Assembly (NCBI RefSeq): GCF_000260435.1
Contig: NZ_BACQ01000029.1
Coordinates: forward strand, 1-51,844
Direction: 5' to 3'
Origin: Lacticaseibacillus zeae DSM 20178 = KCTC 3804
Lineage (GTDB): Bacteria > Bacillota > Bacilli > Lactobacillales > Lactobacillaceae
DNA length: 51,844 bases
The position numbers were made by a program, and so were the translations under genes. Shown piece by piece: positions 44,631 through 51,844 of the stretch. The first letter of the stretch is position 1, and every line of letters begins with the position of its first letter. The notes beneath the pieces were generated by a model. It was not told where the DNA came from, ran no database searches, and saw only the letters and a program-made list of their open reading frames with translations.

Positions 44631-44717
44631 CCGAACAAAAAATTAGCGACCCTTGATATGAGAATTTAATGTTCGGATTTTAGCCATTGGGTTTGTGCCG
44701 TCATGGCTATCGTTCGG
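44631..44717 (-). promoter_or_regulatory. Three PurBox-like cores upstream of guaB
   Basis: CCGAAC cores occur at 44631-44636 (plus strand), 44671-44676 and 44712-44717 (minus strand). The middle one reads AAATCCGAACATT, a full match to the Gram-positive PurBox AWWWCCGAACWWT. Centres are 40 and 41 bp apart, all upstream of the guaB -35. PurR control of guaB is inferred. Confidence 0.5.
44681..44709. repeat. Small inverted repeat between two PurBox cores
   Basis: TAGCCAT and ATGGCTA flank 15 bases. It could help end transcription of the LPXTG gene on the minus strand, but there is no T-run. Confidence 0.3.
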
Positions 44718-44774
44718 ATTAATAGCTGCTGTCATTTTTCAAACAGGGACCGCTTAATGTTTCAACGGCCACCT

Positions 44775-45875
44775 TTAGCCTTGGCGACGCCACAACCATG
44801 CGCCTAACGCCGATAGCAGCGTTGCAAGCCCGGCCAAAAGTCCTGATTGACCCAGTGCTTCGCCGGTTTTTGGCAATCCGTGAGTTGACCCGCTTTCTGT
44901 GGACGAAGCCGCCTGAGACGTTTGCGCTGCTACCGACTCAACTGATGCTTTCTGAGAAGCAACCGCTGATGAGGATGCACGCAGCGATGGCCGGCTTGAC
45001 TGGGCGGACGGGTCAGTGCTTGGTTTTTCTGATGGTGCTTGTGATGGCTTTTGCGACGCTTGCGAACTCGCCTGAGACGCCTGTGAACTTGAGGAAGCAA
45101 TTGCAGGCATTTTCACTGAAACGACCGCTGCCTTATCGTCCGCCTTTTCGCCGCCGATTAAGTTCCAGTTATAGCCCACTGTCACGTGCTTGTCCGGTAA
45201 TTCAAAATGATAGAACACATTGCGCTTGAATTGCGGATCATCTGTTGAAAAAGTGACGCGACCTTGGGCATCCGTTGTTTTGACGATTGCCGACTTAGCA
45301 CCATCAACCAAGTTCGGAATAGCGGCCACTTTCATGTTTGCCAATGGCTGCTTGGTCTGCTGGTCAATGAGCTGGAACGCCCGCTCGCCTTTTTGATAAG
45401 TATACTTGTCCATTTCAATTTTGGTTGTCTGCCCCGGTGTGTAAACAAAGCTGTCTGGCACAGCCTTCCATCCTTGGTTATCGGAAGCTACAACCTGAAG
45501 TCGGTATGTGTGTCCTGTCTGTAGTCCGTCAGCGGCACCGATCCTTAACCCGCTGATCGATGCTGATGGTTCGTACTCATCAGTTGATGCTAACGTTTTG
45601 GTTGCGACCACCTGACCAGTATCCGCGGCAACAATCTGCACCGTGATCGCCTGATGATAATTCGCTGCAATGCCATTCAGTAGTGCGAAGACCAGCGTTT
45701 GGTCCTTAGCCGCAACCGATTTGACAGCAGATGCCTGCTCAACTGCCTGACTAGCGGAACCGTTAGCAGTCGTTGCCGCCTGAGTCGGTTGGGCATCCAC
45801 CAAGCCAAAACCTGCCAATGCCACCGCCGCCAGAACAAATCCGCGTCCGTACTGCTGTTGATGCCCCTTATTCAT
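44775..45875 (-). CDS. LPXTG-anchored surface protein, candidate Zur regulon member
   Basis: A 366-residue secreted protein. A signal peptide ends near AQPTQA. About 230 residues of beta-rich domains follow (VQIVAADTGQVVATK; a second domain with QPLANMKVAAIP and TDAQGRVTF resembling a Cna-B/carboxypeptidase-like fold). A Ser/Gln/Ala/Pro stalk and LPKTGE, a hydrophobic span and RRQ form the sortase anchor. Ligand unknown. ATG 45875 is chosen with GGGAGG upstream; the frame extends five codons further. The promoter overlaps a near-perfect Zur box, so it is probably made in zinc limitation. Confidence 0.85.
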   Translation of the reverse strand: MNKGHQQQYGRGFVLAAVALAGFGLVDAQPTQAATTANGSASQAVEQASAVKSVAAKDQTLVFALLNGIAANYHQAITVQIVAADTGQVVATKTLASTDEYEPSASISGLRIGAADGLQTGHTYRLQVVASDNQGWKAVPDSFVYTPGQTTKIEMDKYTYQKGERAFQLIDQQTKQPLANMKVAAIPNLVDGAKSAIVKTTDAQGRVTFSTDDPQFKRNVFYHFELPDKHVTVGYNWNLIGGEKADDKAAVVSVKMPAIASSSSQASQASSQASQKPSQAPSEKPSTDPSAQSSRPSLRASSSAVASQKASVESVAAQTSQAASSTESGSTHGLPKTGEALGQSGLLAGLATLLSALGAWLWRRQG

Positions 45876-45896
45876 CCAAAAACCTCCCAAATTTTC

Positions 45897-45919
45897 TAAA
45901 GCGTAACCGTTACGATTAA
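45897..45919 (-). promoter_or_regulatory. Zur-like operator of the LPXTG gene
   Basis: A 23-bp palindrome with arms TAAAGCGTAAC and GTTACGATTAA around one C, differing from the Gram-positive Zur box (TAAATCGTAAT-N-ATTACGATTTA) at only four positions. It begins about ten bases downstream of the -10, across the expected transcription start. Confidence 0.7.
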
Positions 45920-45929
45920 GCTCACATGA

Positions 45930-45958
45930 AGTTTACCGGATGAAAAACAAGGCGTCAA
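45930..45958 (-). promoter_or_regulatory. Promoter of the LPXTG gene
   Basis: On the minus strand TTGACG (45953-45958) and TAAACT (45930-45935) are separated by 17 bp. Confidence 0.75.
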
Positions 45959-45970
45959 CTTATTTTTTTT

Positions 45971-46091
45971 GAGCGCGAGCCAGCCCGGTTAGAAACCGGA
46001 GCATAAGTGGCCTCAAGCCAAAATGGCTGGTCTTTGGCTATTTTGACTTGAGGTCCTTATGTGCAGGTTTCTGGGCTGGCGAGCGCGTTAT
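45971..46091 (+). repeat. Full copy of the intergenic palindromic repeat
   Basis: Outer arms CAGCCCGGTTAGAAACC and GGTTTCTGGGCTG, inner CCTCAAG and CTTGAGG: the same architecture as the copies at 15881 and 18660, with paired substitutions in both stems. Confidence 0.88.
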
Positions 46092-46115
46092 GGTGAGCGC
46101 GAGCCAGCGTCCTTA
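46092..46115 (+). repeat. Truncated repeat copy
   Basis: GGTGAGCGCGAGCCAGCG repeats the first bases of the full copy immediately after it, as at 16001. Confidence 0.55.
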
Positions 46116-46116
46116 T

Positions 46117-46150
46117 AAAAAAGGCCACCCCAGCAAATGAGGTGACCTTC
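46117..46150 (-). terminator. Terminator of the ychF/DUF1129 transcript
   Basis: On the minus strand AAGGTCACC and GGTGGCCTT arms with one mismatch are followed by TTTTTTAT. Confidence 0.75.
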
Positions 46151-46184
46151 AACAACCAATCAACTTATTTTAAACCGCAACCCA

Positions 46185-46979
46185 CTACCGCCGGAAAAAG
46201 CTCTTGAGATGATACCGACGTTGCAAAAGCCAGTGGGAACCATACGCGACAACGGCGATGATCACGTCCACAAACCACGGCATTGCTCGGGTGAATGGTG
46301 TGTCAAGCATCATGAGGGCGCCGCCGATAAAGGTGACCGCAAGAACCAACACGATTCCGCCACCGAGCACTAACCAGGCACTGCGGCGATTCTTCTTGTC
46401 CCGTTCCATCCAGTCGGCGTAATACACAAAGAAAAGACCGGCCATGAGGCTTAACATGACAAGATAAGCAAAGCTGTTGCTAGCGTTGTTCTGCGATTTC
46501 GGATTGATGTAAGTCATCACGGCGAAGACAGCCGCAAGAATGGCCATGAAAAACAGACCTTGATCGGCGACCAATAACCACAGCGGCTTTTTAGGTTCCG
46601 GTTTCGGTGTATGCAGGATTTCATTAGCCTTCACCGTGACCGGCCCATAAAGTTGCGTGGCCGGTTTGCCTTGTCGTTGGGCGGTAATCATTTCCGGCAG
46701 CATCGTTTTGAGCAGGGTTTCCTCATCTGCCTCACTCATACCGCCGTCTTTTAATTCACGCCGCAGCTTGAAGACATACTCGTTGTTCTTATTGGTCAGT
46801 CTTGCAATCATTTCCGGAACGGTTGTAGCTGGCCGCTCCTGCTTAACATGGGCATTCTTGCTTGCCACCGTTGCTGCCGACTGCTGCGTATCAGCCGCTG
46901 ACGATGCCGCAGTCTGCTGTTGATCAACTGCAGCGCTGCCCGCTGTTTGATTCGTGTCCGTTTCTTGCTTCTTTACCAT
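46185..46979 (-). CDS. DUF1129 family membrane protein
   Basis: A 264-residue protein. The first 55 residues are a low-complexity Gln/Ala/Ser/Thr region. A conserved cytoplasmic part follows (TVPEMIARLTNKNNEYVFKL, MLPEMITAQRQGKPA, LYGPVTVKANEIL). The C-terminal half has four hydrophobic spans and a basic end (RRYHLKSFFRR). DUF1129 has no established function but commonly follows ychF in lactobacilli, as here (55-base gap). Two poor start alternatives exist; the ATG at 46979 has AGGAG upstream. Confidence 0.85.
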   Translation of the reverse strand: MVKKQETDTNQTAGSAAVDQQQTAASSAADTQQSAATVASKNAHVKQERPATTVPEMIARLTNKNNEYVFKLRRELKDGGMSEADEETLLKTMLPEMITAQRQGKPATQLYGPVTVKANEILHTPKPEPKKPLWLLVADQGLFFMAILAAVFAVMTYINPKSQNNASNSFAYLVMLSLMAGLFFVYYADWMERDKKNRRSAWLVLGGGIVLVLAVTFIGGALMMLDTPFTRAMPWFVDVIIAVVAYGSHWLLQRRYHLKSFFRR

Positions 46980-47034
46980 GTGTAACTCCTATCTTAAAGT
47001 TATCGTCGTCGCGTGCGCGCTTTTGGCTTGCACG

Positions 47035-48141
47035 TTAAACATTGAACCGAAATTCAATGATATCCCCATCTTGCACTTGATATTCCTTGCCTTCAGAGCG
47101 GTAACGTCCGGCTTCCTTGACTGCCTGCACGGAACCATACTTGTCAAGATCCGTAAAGGACATTGTCTCGGCTCGGATAAAACCGCGCTCAAAGTCCGAA
47201 TGAATGATCCCGGCAACTTGAGGCGCCTTCATGCCCCGTTTAAACGTCCACGCGCGGGTTTCTTTGCCGCCAGCCGTAAAGAAGGTTGCTAAGCCCAGCA
47301 AATGGTAGCTAGCCTTGATGAGTTTATCCAAGCCGGATTCATCGACGCCTTCTGCCGCCAAAAAGTCGGCTTTCTCGTCATCATCCAATTCGGCAATTTC
47401 CTCTTCGGTCTTGGCCGAAATAGCAATTACCTCGGCGCCTTCTTTAGCTGCTTCGGCTTTGATTTGTTTGACATAATCGACGGAATCCGGGTCGGCCATG
47501 GCTTCTTCCGCAATATTGGCGACATAAAGCACCGGTTTACTCGTCAACAAGAACAGGCCCTTGACGATCTTCTGTTCATCTTTATCAAAGTCAATGCTGC
47601 GGACCATCCCGCCATTTTCAAGGACCGGCTTGATCTTTTGCAGTACTTTAAACTCTGCCTGGGCTTCCTTGTCTTTGGTTTGGGTACGGGCAACCTTTTC
47701 GACCTTGGCATAGCGTTTATTGACCGAATCCAAATCGGCGATTGCCAGTTCCATGTTAATCGTAGCCATGTCTTCCAGCGGATCGACTTTGCCGGTCACA
47801 CTGGTAATGTTGTCGTCATCGAATGCCCGAACAACGTGCACGATCGCATCTACCTGGCGAATGTTTTCCAGAAACTTGTTGCCAAGTCCCTCGCCTTTGG
47901 AAGCGCCTTTCACAATTCCGGCAATATCCGTGAACTCAAAAGTCGTATGAATAATTTTCTTAGCCGGAATCAATTCATCAATCCGCGCCAACCGTTTATC
48001 CGGCACCTCGACCATCCCCACATTGGGATCGATGGTCGCAAACGGATAATTGGCCATTTCGGCGCCTGCTTTTGTGATTGCGTTAAAAAGCGTGGACTTA
48101 CCGACATTGGGAAGCCCGACAATACCTGCTGTTAAAGCCAT
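47035..48141 (-). CDS. ychF: Redox-regulated ATPase YchF (Obg-related)
   Basis: A 368-residue Obg-family P-loop protein. GLPNVGKSTLF (9-19) is G1 and DIAGIVKGASKGEGLG G3. The G4 position reads NIAE rather than NKxD, the known basis for ATP preference. An inserted coiled-coil domain and a C-terminal TGS domain (FFTAGGKETRAWTF to DGDIIEFRFNV) complete the family architecture. It binds ribosomes and is linked to stress responses. It sits 24 bases after DUF951 in the partition block. Confidence 0.95.
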   Translation of the reverse strand: MALTAGIVGLPNVGKSTLFNAITKAGAEMANYPFATIDPNVGMVEVPDKRLARIDELIPAKKIIHTTFEFTDIAGIVKGASKGEGLGNKFLENIRQVDAIVHVVRAFDDDNITSVTGKVDPLEDMATINMELAIADLDSVNKRYAKVEKVARTQTKDKEAQAEFKVLQKIKPVLENGGMVRSIDFDKDEQKIVKGLFLLTSKPVLYVANIAEEAMADPDSVDYVKQIKAEAAKEGAEVIAISAKTEEEIAELDDDEKADFLAAEGVDESGLDKLIKASYHLLGLATFFTAGGKETRAWTFKRGMKAPQVAGIIHSDFERGFIRAETMSFTDLDKYGSVQAVKEAGRYRSEGKEYQVQDGDIIEFRFNV

Positions 48142-48165
48142 TTGCTTATTTCACACTTTCTATGA

Positions 48166-48357
48166 TTAATCTGTCTGTTCTGCTTGACCTAAAACTTTCT
48201 TGAGCCGCTTCTCAAAATCACGGCGCGACATCATGACAATGTGGCCGCAACCGGTGCAACGAATTTTAATATCGGCGCCGAGGCGAATGACTTCCCATTT
48301 ATTCGTTCCACATGCATGCGGCTTCTTCATTTGAACCAAATCATGTAATTGGTACAT
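48166..48357 (-). CDS. DUF951 family protein (small zinc-ribbon-like)
   Basis: A 63-residue protein with HACGTNKWEVIRLGADIKIRCTGCGH. Cys16 and the later CTGC pair plus neighbouring His suggest a metal-binding or nucleic-acid-binding module. DUF951 proteins are nearly always located between parB and ychF in Firmicutes, as here. Function unknown. GGAGG lies before the ATG. 26 bases separate it from parB. Confidence 0.9.
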   Translation of the reverse strand: MYQLHDLVQMKKPHACGTNKWEVIRLGADIKIRCTGCGHIVMMSRRDFEKRLKKVLGQAEQTD

Positions 48358-48383
48358 TCGTCTACCTCCAGCGGATTGGCCGG

Positions 48384-49256
48384 TTAATCGATATTGACGT
48401 CTAGCATCGCTAAGATCCGATTGAGATCTTGCTCGGATGTAAAGTCGATTTCGATCTTGCCTTTGCCTTTACTGCCTTCATTAATATTGACTTTCGTGCC
48501 GAAACGTTCGCCCAACTGATTTTCGGTTGCTCGGACATACGGTGATTTTGGCTTTTCCTTCGATGTCGAGCGACTTGTCCCGGCGTTCATCTGATTGATT
48601 AGCCGTTCAAGTTGGCGAACCGTTAAATTCTCACTAATAGTCTTCTTAGCAACACTGACCATCTTGGTTTTATCTTTGAGACTCAACAAGGTTCGCGCCT
48701 GCCCCATTGAGAGCTGATTGGCGCTGAGCATTTGTTTGACTTGCTGCGGCAATGTTAACAAGCGCAAATAGTTGGCAATATATGGCCGACTTTTGCCTAG
48801 CCGCGCGGAAACTTCCGCTTGCGTCAAGTTTAAGCGTTTGATCAACGTTTCATAAGCCTGCGCTTCGTCCAACGGAGTCAGATCCTCGCGCTGCAAGTTT
48901 TCCAACACTGCGATTTCCATCATTTCCGGATCGTTAAAATCGCGGACAATCGCCGGAATGGTTTCCTTACCAGCCAGCTTAGACGCACGAAAACGCCGCT
49001 CACCGGTGATAATTTCATAACCGGAAACACTTTTGCGCACAATAATCGGCTGGAAAACGCCGGTTTGCTTGATGGAATCCGCCAGTTCTTTTAAGCCTTC
49101 TTGATCAAAGGTTTTTCGGGGTTGGTACGGGTTCGGCCGGATATCGACCAGTGGCAGTTCTTCAACGGTATTGTTAGCACTCAGATCAGGACTTTCAAAA
49201 TCTTTGAAAATGGCGTCAATGCCGCGACCTAATCCCTTACTATTCTTATTCGCCAT
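48384..49256 (-). CDS. parB: Chromosome partitioning protein ParB (Spo0J)
   Basis: A 290-residue ParB CTPase. The N-terminal domain has RPNPYQPRKTFD, TGERRFRASKLAG (CTP-binding/nuclease-like fold) and MEIAVLENLQREDLTPLDEA. The central HTH is TQAEVSARLGKSRPYIANYLRLL, and a C-terminal dimerisation domain ends the protein. It loads on parS near the origin and recruits SMC. Its start overlaps parA by 11 bases. Distinct from the paralogue Noc two genes upstream. Confidence 0.94.
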   Translation of the reverse strand: MANKNSKGLGRGIDAIFKDFESPDLSANNTVEELPLVDIRPNPYQPRKTFDQEGLKELADSIKQTGVFQPIIVRKSVSGYEIITGERRFRASKLAGKETIPAIVRDFNDPEMMEIAVLENLQREDLTPLDEAQAYETLIKRLNLTQAEVSARLGKSRPYIANYLRLLTLPQQVKQMLSANQLSMGQARTLLSLKDKTKMVSVAKKTISENLTVRQLERLINQMNAGTSRSTSKEKPKSPYVRATENQLGERFGTKVNINEGSKGKGKIEIDFTSEQDLNRILAMLDVNID

Positions 49257-50013
49257 GAGCAGCCAGCACCTCCTTGGCTAAAGCCTCGTAAACTTCGGAT
49301 CCGCGCGATTTTGGATCAAAATCCACGATTGGCAGACCGTAACTCGGCGCCTCAGCCAATCGGGTAATCCGCGGAATCACGGTTGCATATACTTTATCGC
49401 CAAAATACTTGCGCACTTCATCGATCACCTGCGCGCCAAGGTTCGTGCGGGCATCATACATCGTCAGCAGAACCCCTTCAATCGCCAGATTCGGATTGAA
49501 ATGCTTCTGGACAAGCCGAACCGTGTTAAGCAACTGGCTCAGGCCTTCCAATGCATAATACTCACTTTGAACCGGAATCAGAATCGAATCACTCGCCGTA
49601 AACGCATTAATTGAAAGCTGACCCAATGAAGGCGGGCAATCAATCAAAATGTAGTCGTACTGATCCTCGATTGGGTGAAGACCCAATTTCAAGCGCATTT
49701 CCCGGGCCATTTGACTGGTTAACTCGATTTCGGCACCGGCCAACTGGATGGTCGCAGGAACAATGGCTAAATTTTTATGTTTGGTTGGCAAAATGGCTTC
49801 GGTAATCGGATCTTCGTTGACCAAAACATCGTAAATATCCTTTTCAACTTGGGCTTTTTGAACGCCCACCCCACTTGTAGCATTGCCTTGGGCATCAACG
49901 TCGACAATGAGGACTTTCTTCCCAAGGTTTGCCAGACAGGCCCCCAAATTAATGGTCGTTGTGGTCTTGCCAACCCCGCCTTTTTGATTGGCGACAGCGA
50001 TGATATGTGTCAT
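49246..50013 (-). CDS. parA: Chromosome partitioning ATPase ParA (Soj)
   Basis: A 255-residue Walker-type ATPase. KGGVGKTTT (11-19) is the deviant Walker A, DVDAQGNAT the A' motif, and ILIDCPPSLG the B motif. It cooperates with ParB in origin segregation and modulates DnaA. GGGGGAG is five bases before the ATG; it starts nine bases after noc and overlaps parB. Confidence 0.95.
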   Translation of the reverse strand: MTHIIAVANQKGGVGKTTTTINLGACLANLGKKVLIVDVDAQGNATSGVGVQKAQVEKDIYDVLVNEDPITEAILPTKHKNLAIVPATIQLAGAEIELTSQMAREMRLKLGLHPIEDQYDYILIDCPPSLGQLSINAFTASDSILIPVQSEYYALEGLSQLLNTVRLVQKHFNPNLAIEGVLLTMYDARTNLGAQVIDEVRKYFGDKVYATVIPRITRLAEAPSYGLPIVDFDPKSRGSEVYEALAKEVLAAHGE

Positions 50014-50022
50014 GAGCTCCCC

Positions 50023-50850
50023 CTATCTCTTCTCTTTTGGAATCTCGATAATCATGCGGTAAGCGTCATCGGTATCTTCTTCTTTGGCCGTGACGGTCAT
50101 TCCGGTATCGCGAATCATTTTGACTGAACGCTTCAGTGTATTCCAAGCAACGCGGGTATCGTGGCTAACCGCTGACCGGCGTACTTTTGGCTTCGGCTTT
50201 TTTTCCGGCTTCTTAGGTCTTAGCCATTCATTAACCAAAGCCGCTGTTTCCTTCACCGTCAATTTGTCGGCCACAATTTGGTGCAATGCCTGTGCCTGTT
50301 GATCATCACTAAGCTTCAGCAATTCCCGCCCATGCCGCTCGCTGATGAGGCCTTTCATAATAGCTTCTTGCACTGGTGCATCCAATTTCAGCAACCGGAT
50401 CTTATTGGCGACAAACGCCTGACTCTTTCCCAGCTGCTGTGCCAAAGCGCCTTGGGTTAACTGGTTGAGCTTCATCAAAGCCACATACGCCTGGCCTTCT
50501 TCAATCGCGCTCAAGCCTTCACGCTGCAGGTTTTCAACCAGCGCCATGGACGCACTTTCATCATCGTCCATCTTCTGGACAATCGCCGGGGCTTTTTCCC
50601 ATCCCAACAACTGCATTGCGCGATAACGCCGCTCGCCGGCAATGATTTCATATTGGTCAGGCGCATATTCACGCACGATAATCGGCTGCAACAAGCCGTG
50701 TTCTTTGATCGTGGCCGCCAGTTCCTGAATCGAATCAGCGGAAAAGACCTTCCGCGGCTGAAACTGATTCGGCGTAATGGCGTTTAGTGGCAACTGTTGC
50801 ACAACGGTCTCGTCGTTTGGCTTTTTATGGCCAAAAAATGATAATGCCAC
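50023..50850 (-). CDS. noc: Nucleoid occlusion protein Noc (ParB paralogue)
   Basis: A 275-residue ParB-family protein. It begins with a short membrane-targeting amphipathic sequence (ALSFFGHKK), then QFQPRKVFS, AGERRYRAMQLLG and ENLQREGLSAIEEGQAY, and the HTH TQGALAQQLGKSQAFVANKIRLL. Noc binds its own DNA sites and blocks division over the nucleoid. GTG 50850 is the start, behind GGGAGG that overlaps the end of rsmG. The amphipathic N-terminus and position beside rsmG separate it from Spo0J. Confidence 0.92.
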   Translation of the reverse strand: MALSFFGHKKPNDETVVQQLPLNAITPNQFQPRKVFSADSIQELAATIKEHGLLQPIIVREYAPDQYEIIAGERRYRAMQLLGWEKAPAIVQKMDDDESASMALVENLQREGLSAIEEGQAYVALMKLNQLTQGALAQQLGKSQAFVANKIRLLKLDAPVQEAIMKGLISERHGRELLKLSDDQQAQALHQIVADKLTVKETAALVNEWLRPKKPEKKPKPKVRRSAVSHDTRVAWNTLKRSVKMIRDTGMTVTAKEEDTDDAYRMIIEIPKEKR

Positions 50851-50853
50851 GCG

Positions 50854-51585
50854 TTATGCACCTCCCAATGGTTGTTTATTTGGCACCCCCGGCTTACGAG
50901 GGTATTTATTTGGTGTTGCCTTCACTTTTTCGATCACCAGCAAATGCCGGGGATCGCCGGTTTCCGGTAAGGTTAGCGCCGCATCCTGGACCAACTTGCC
51001 GCCCAGCAAACCGATTGCTGGCTTGGCGGCGATGAGTTCCTCTGCGGTTGCGGCAGCCTTCATGGCCACAAATCGCCCTTGTGGTTTCACCAGTGGCAGG
51101 CACAGTTCGGCTAACACATTGAGTGCTGCAACTGCCCGCGCCGTCACCAGATCAAACTGGCCGCGATGCGCTGATTTTTTAGCACCAAAAGTCTCGGCAC
51201 GATCATGGAATAACTGAACATCTGTCAGCTCCAGGCGCGTCGTTAACCGTTCTAAGAAGCCAATCCGTTTTTGCAAGGAGTCGACAATCGTGATTTTTAA
51301 CTGCGGGAACGCGATTTTGAGTGGAATTGACGGAAATCCCGCACCGGCACCGACATCACACAGCGATAACGGCTGACGCTGCAAATCAGGCAACACCATC
51401 CCCAGGGTCAATGAGTCATAGAAGTGCTTGAGGTAGACGTCCCCTTCAGCTGTGATGCCCGTCAGATTCATTTTTTCATTCTCGCTGATCAGATATTGGT
51501 AATAAGCCGCGAACTGATCCTGCTGGTGGTCATCCAAGACGATGCCGTGATCAGCCAGAGCGTGGACAAAAGCTGTTGGATCCAT
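50854..51585 (-). CDS. rsmG: 16S rRNA (guanine527-N7)-methyltransferase RsmG
   Basis: A 243-residue GidB/RsmG methyltransferase. The SAM-binding motif is [15 protein letters not shown], with [14 protein letters not shown] and [14 protein letters not shown] further motifs. It methylates N7 of G527 in 16S rRNA. GGAGG is five bases before the ATG. First gene of the block rsmG-noc-parA-parB-DUF951-ychF-DUF1129; the next gene starts three bases after its stop. Confidence 0.95.
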   Translation of the reverse strand: MDPTAFVHALADHGIVLDDHQQDQFAAYYQYLISENEKMNLTGITAEGDVYLKHFYDSLTLGMVLPDLQRQPLSLCDVGAGAGFPSIPLKIAFPQLKITIVDSLQKRIGFLERLTTRLELTDVQLFHDRAETFGAKKSAHRGQFDLVTARAVAALNVLAELCLPLVKPQGRFVAMKAAATAEELIAAKPAIGLLGGKLVQDAALTLPETGDPRHLLVIEKVKATPNKYPRKPGVPNKQPLGGA

Positions 51586-51844
51586 GTCTGCCTCCGTTTT
51601 TTGATTTGATTTTGTGGAACAAACAAGGTTTCACGTACCCGTCAAGTGTAACGTAAAAATGCCGTGTGCTCAACCGTATTCTTGGCGTGAAAACGGGTCA
51701 AAAATATCGTTGAGTCACCTTGTGCTTAGCCATGAAGTGCGCACGGTGGCCGCAATTTTCAAGCGCTTCATTTTACCACAAATCAACTTGTCGATATGGT
51801 GTACTAGTTCACAAGCATAACTAATTCTACAATCAGGTTTTCGT
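51586..51844. other. Upstream region of rsmG, to window edge
   Basis: 259 bases without a supported gene. A TAAAAT-like -10 for the minus strand lies near 51770-51775. A half parS-like GTTTCACGT occurs near 51629. Nothing else is recognisable. Confidence 0.4.

Larger units (their letters stand above)
45876..46184. other. 309-bp intergenic region upstream of the LPXTG gene
   Basis: Contains the Zur-like operator and promoter (45897-45958), a full palindromic repeat (45971-46091), a partial one (46092-46115), and the DUF1129 terminator (46117-46150). Confidence 0.7.

Noticed and set aside
47302-48135. 277-codon open frame antisense to ychF
   Set aside because: It lies wholly over a highly conserved gene, has no ribosome binding site and gives an unrecognisable composition. 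It is a shadow of ychF codon use.
51620-51640. parS-like sequence near the partition genes
   Set aside because: Only one half (GTTTCACGT) matches TGTTTCACGTGAAACA; the other arm is absent. No full parS was seen in the window.
51759-51775. cre-like AAGCGCTT upstream of rsmG
   Set aside because: Only the symmetric core is present; flanking bases do not fit the CcpA consensus, and rsmG is not a catabolic gene.

Overview
The window is a contiguous low-to-mid-GC Gram-positive chromosome segment that looks like the Lacticaseibacillus casei/paracasei/rhamnosus group. The signs are: the myo-inositol order iolR // iolT-A-B-C-D-G1-G2-E-J-K, which is the arrangement described for L. casei BL23; the origin-side order rsmG-noc-parA-parB-DUF951-ychF-DUF1129; a T-box-controlled brnQ; an LPXTG surface protein; and strong AGGAGG-type ribosome binding sites with frequent TTG/GTG starts. 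The species cannot be fixed from the sequence alone. No tRNA, rRNA, insertion sequence, prophage or CRISPR array was seen.

Layout. 1-1330: the first codons of zwf (glucose-6-phosphate dehydrogenase, cut by the window edge), an Frm2/CinD-type nitroreductase and a divergent HxlR regulator. 1459-4278: a small hypothetical, a DUF975 membrane protein with a family 2 glycosyltransferase, and a DeoR-type regulator. 4755-5534: a secreted 3D-domain protein with an apparently non-canonical ATC start and a WalR-like box. 5588-7443: T-box leader and brnQ. 7622-12436: LCP cell-wall ligase, then pepF, a beta-hydroxyacid dehydrogenase and a metallophosphoesterase broken by a TGG-to-TGA stop. 12448-14008: zinc-type ABC transporter (ATPase and permease) behind a Zur-like box. 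14513-19906: gluconate operon gntZ-gntK-gntP with a divergent RpiR/MurR regulator and several copies of a palindromic repeat. 20034-34485: the inositol regulon, followed by two extra TIM-barrel genes (IolI-like and IolH-like). 34573-38476: aldo/keto reductase, Asp/Glu racemase with murE, and greA. 38564-41751: VanR/VanS-like two-component system coupled to a DacA carboxypeptidase. 41895-44550: an orphan gene, a highly structured intergenic element, and guaB with three PurBox cores upstream. 44775-45958: LPXTG protein with its own Zur-like box. 46185-51585: the chromosome partition block.

How the parts work together. Inositol enters by IolT, is oxidised by IolG1/G2, dehydrated by IolE, opened by IolD, isomerised by IolB, phosphorylated by IolC and cleaved by IolJ. 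The malonate semialdehyde formed can go to acetyl-CoA through IolA, or be decarboxylated by the tautomerase-fold IolK, which carries the full MSAD catalytic set (Pro1, Asp37, Arg73, Arg75). Gluconate is phosphorylated by GntK and oxidised by GntZ to ribulose-5-phosphate. Wall-related functions recur: LCP ligase, 3D protein, Lys-type MurE with a racemase that could supply D-Asp for the cross-bridge, DacA and the two-component system.

The most unusual signals are non-coding: (i) a family of about 120-bp covarying palindromic repeats, two of which sit directly against the ribosome binding sites of gntZ and gntP; (ii) a three-way-junction-like element at 42707-42842 with two hairpins carrying near-identical 7-nt loops; (iii) matching Zur-like operators on a zinc ABC operon and on an LPXTG surface protein gene 32 kb away; (iv) three PurBox cores spaced 40-41 bp upstream of guaB.
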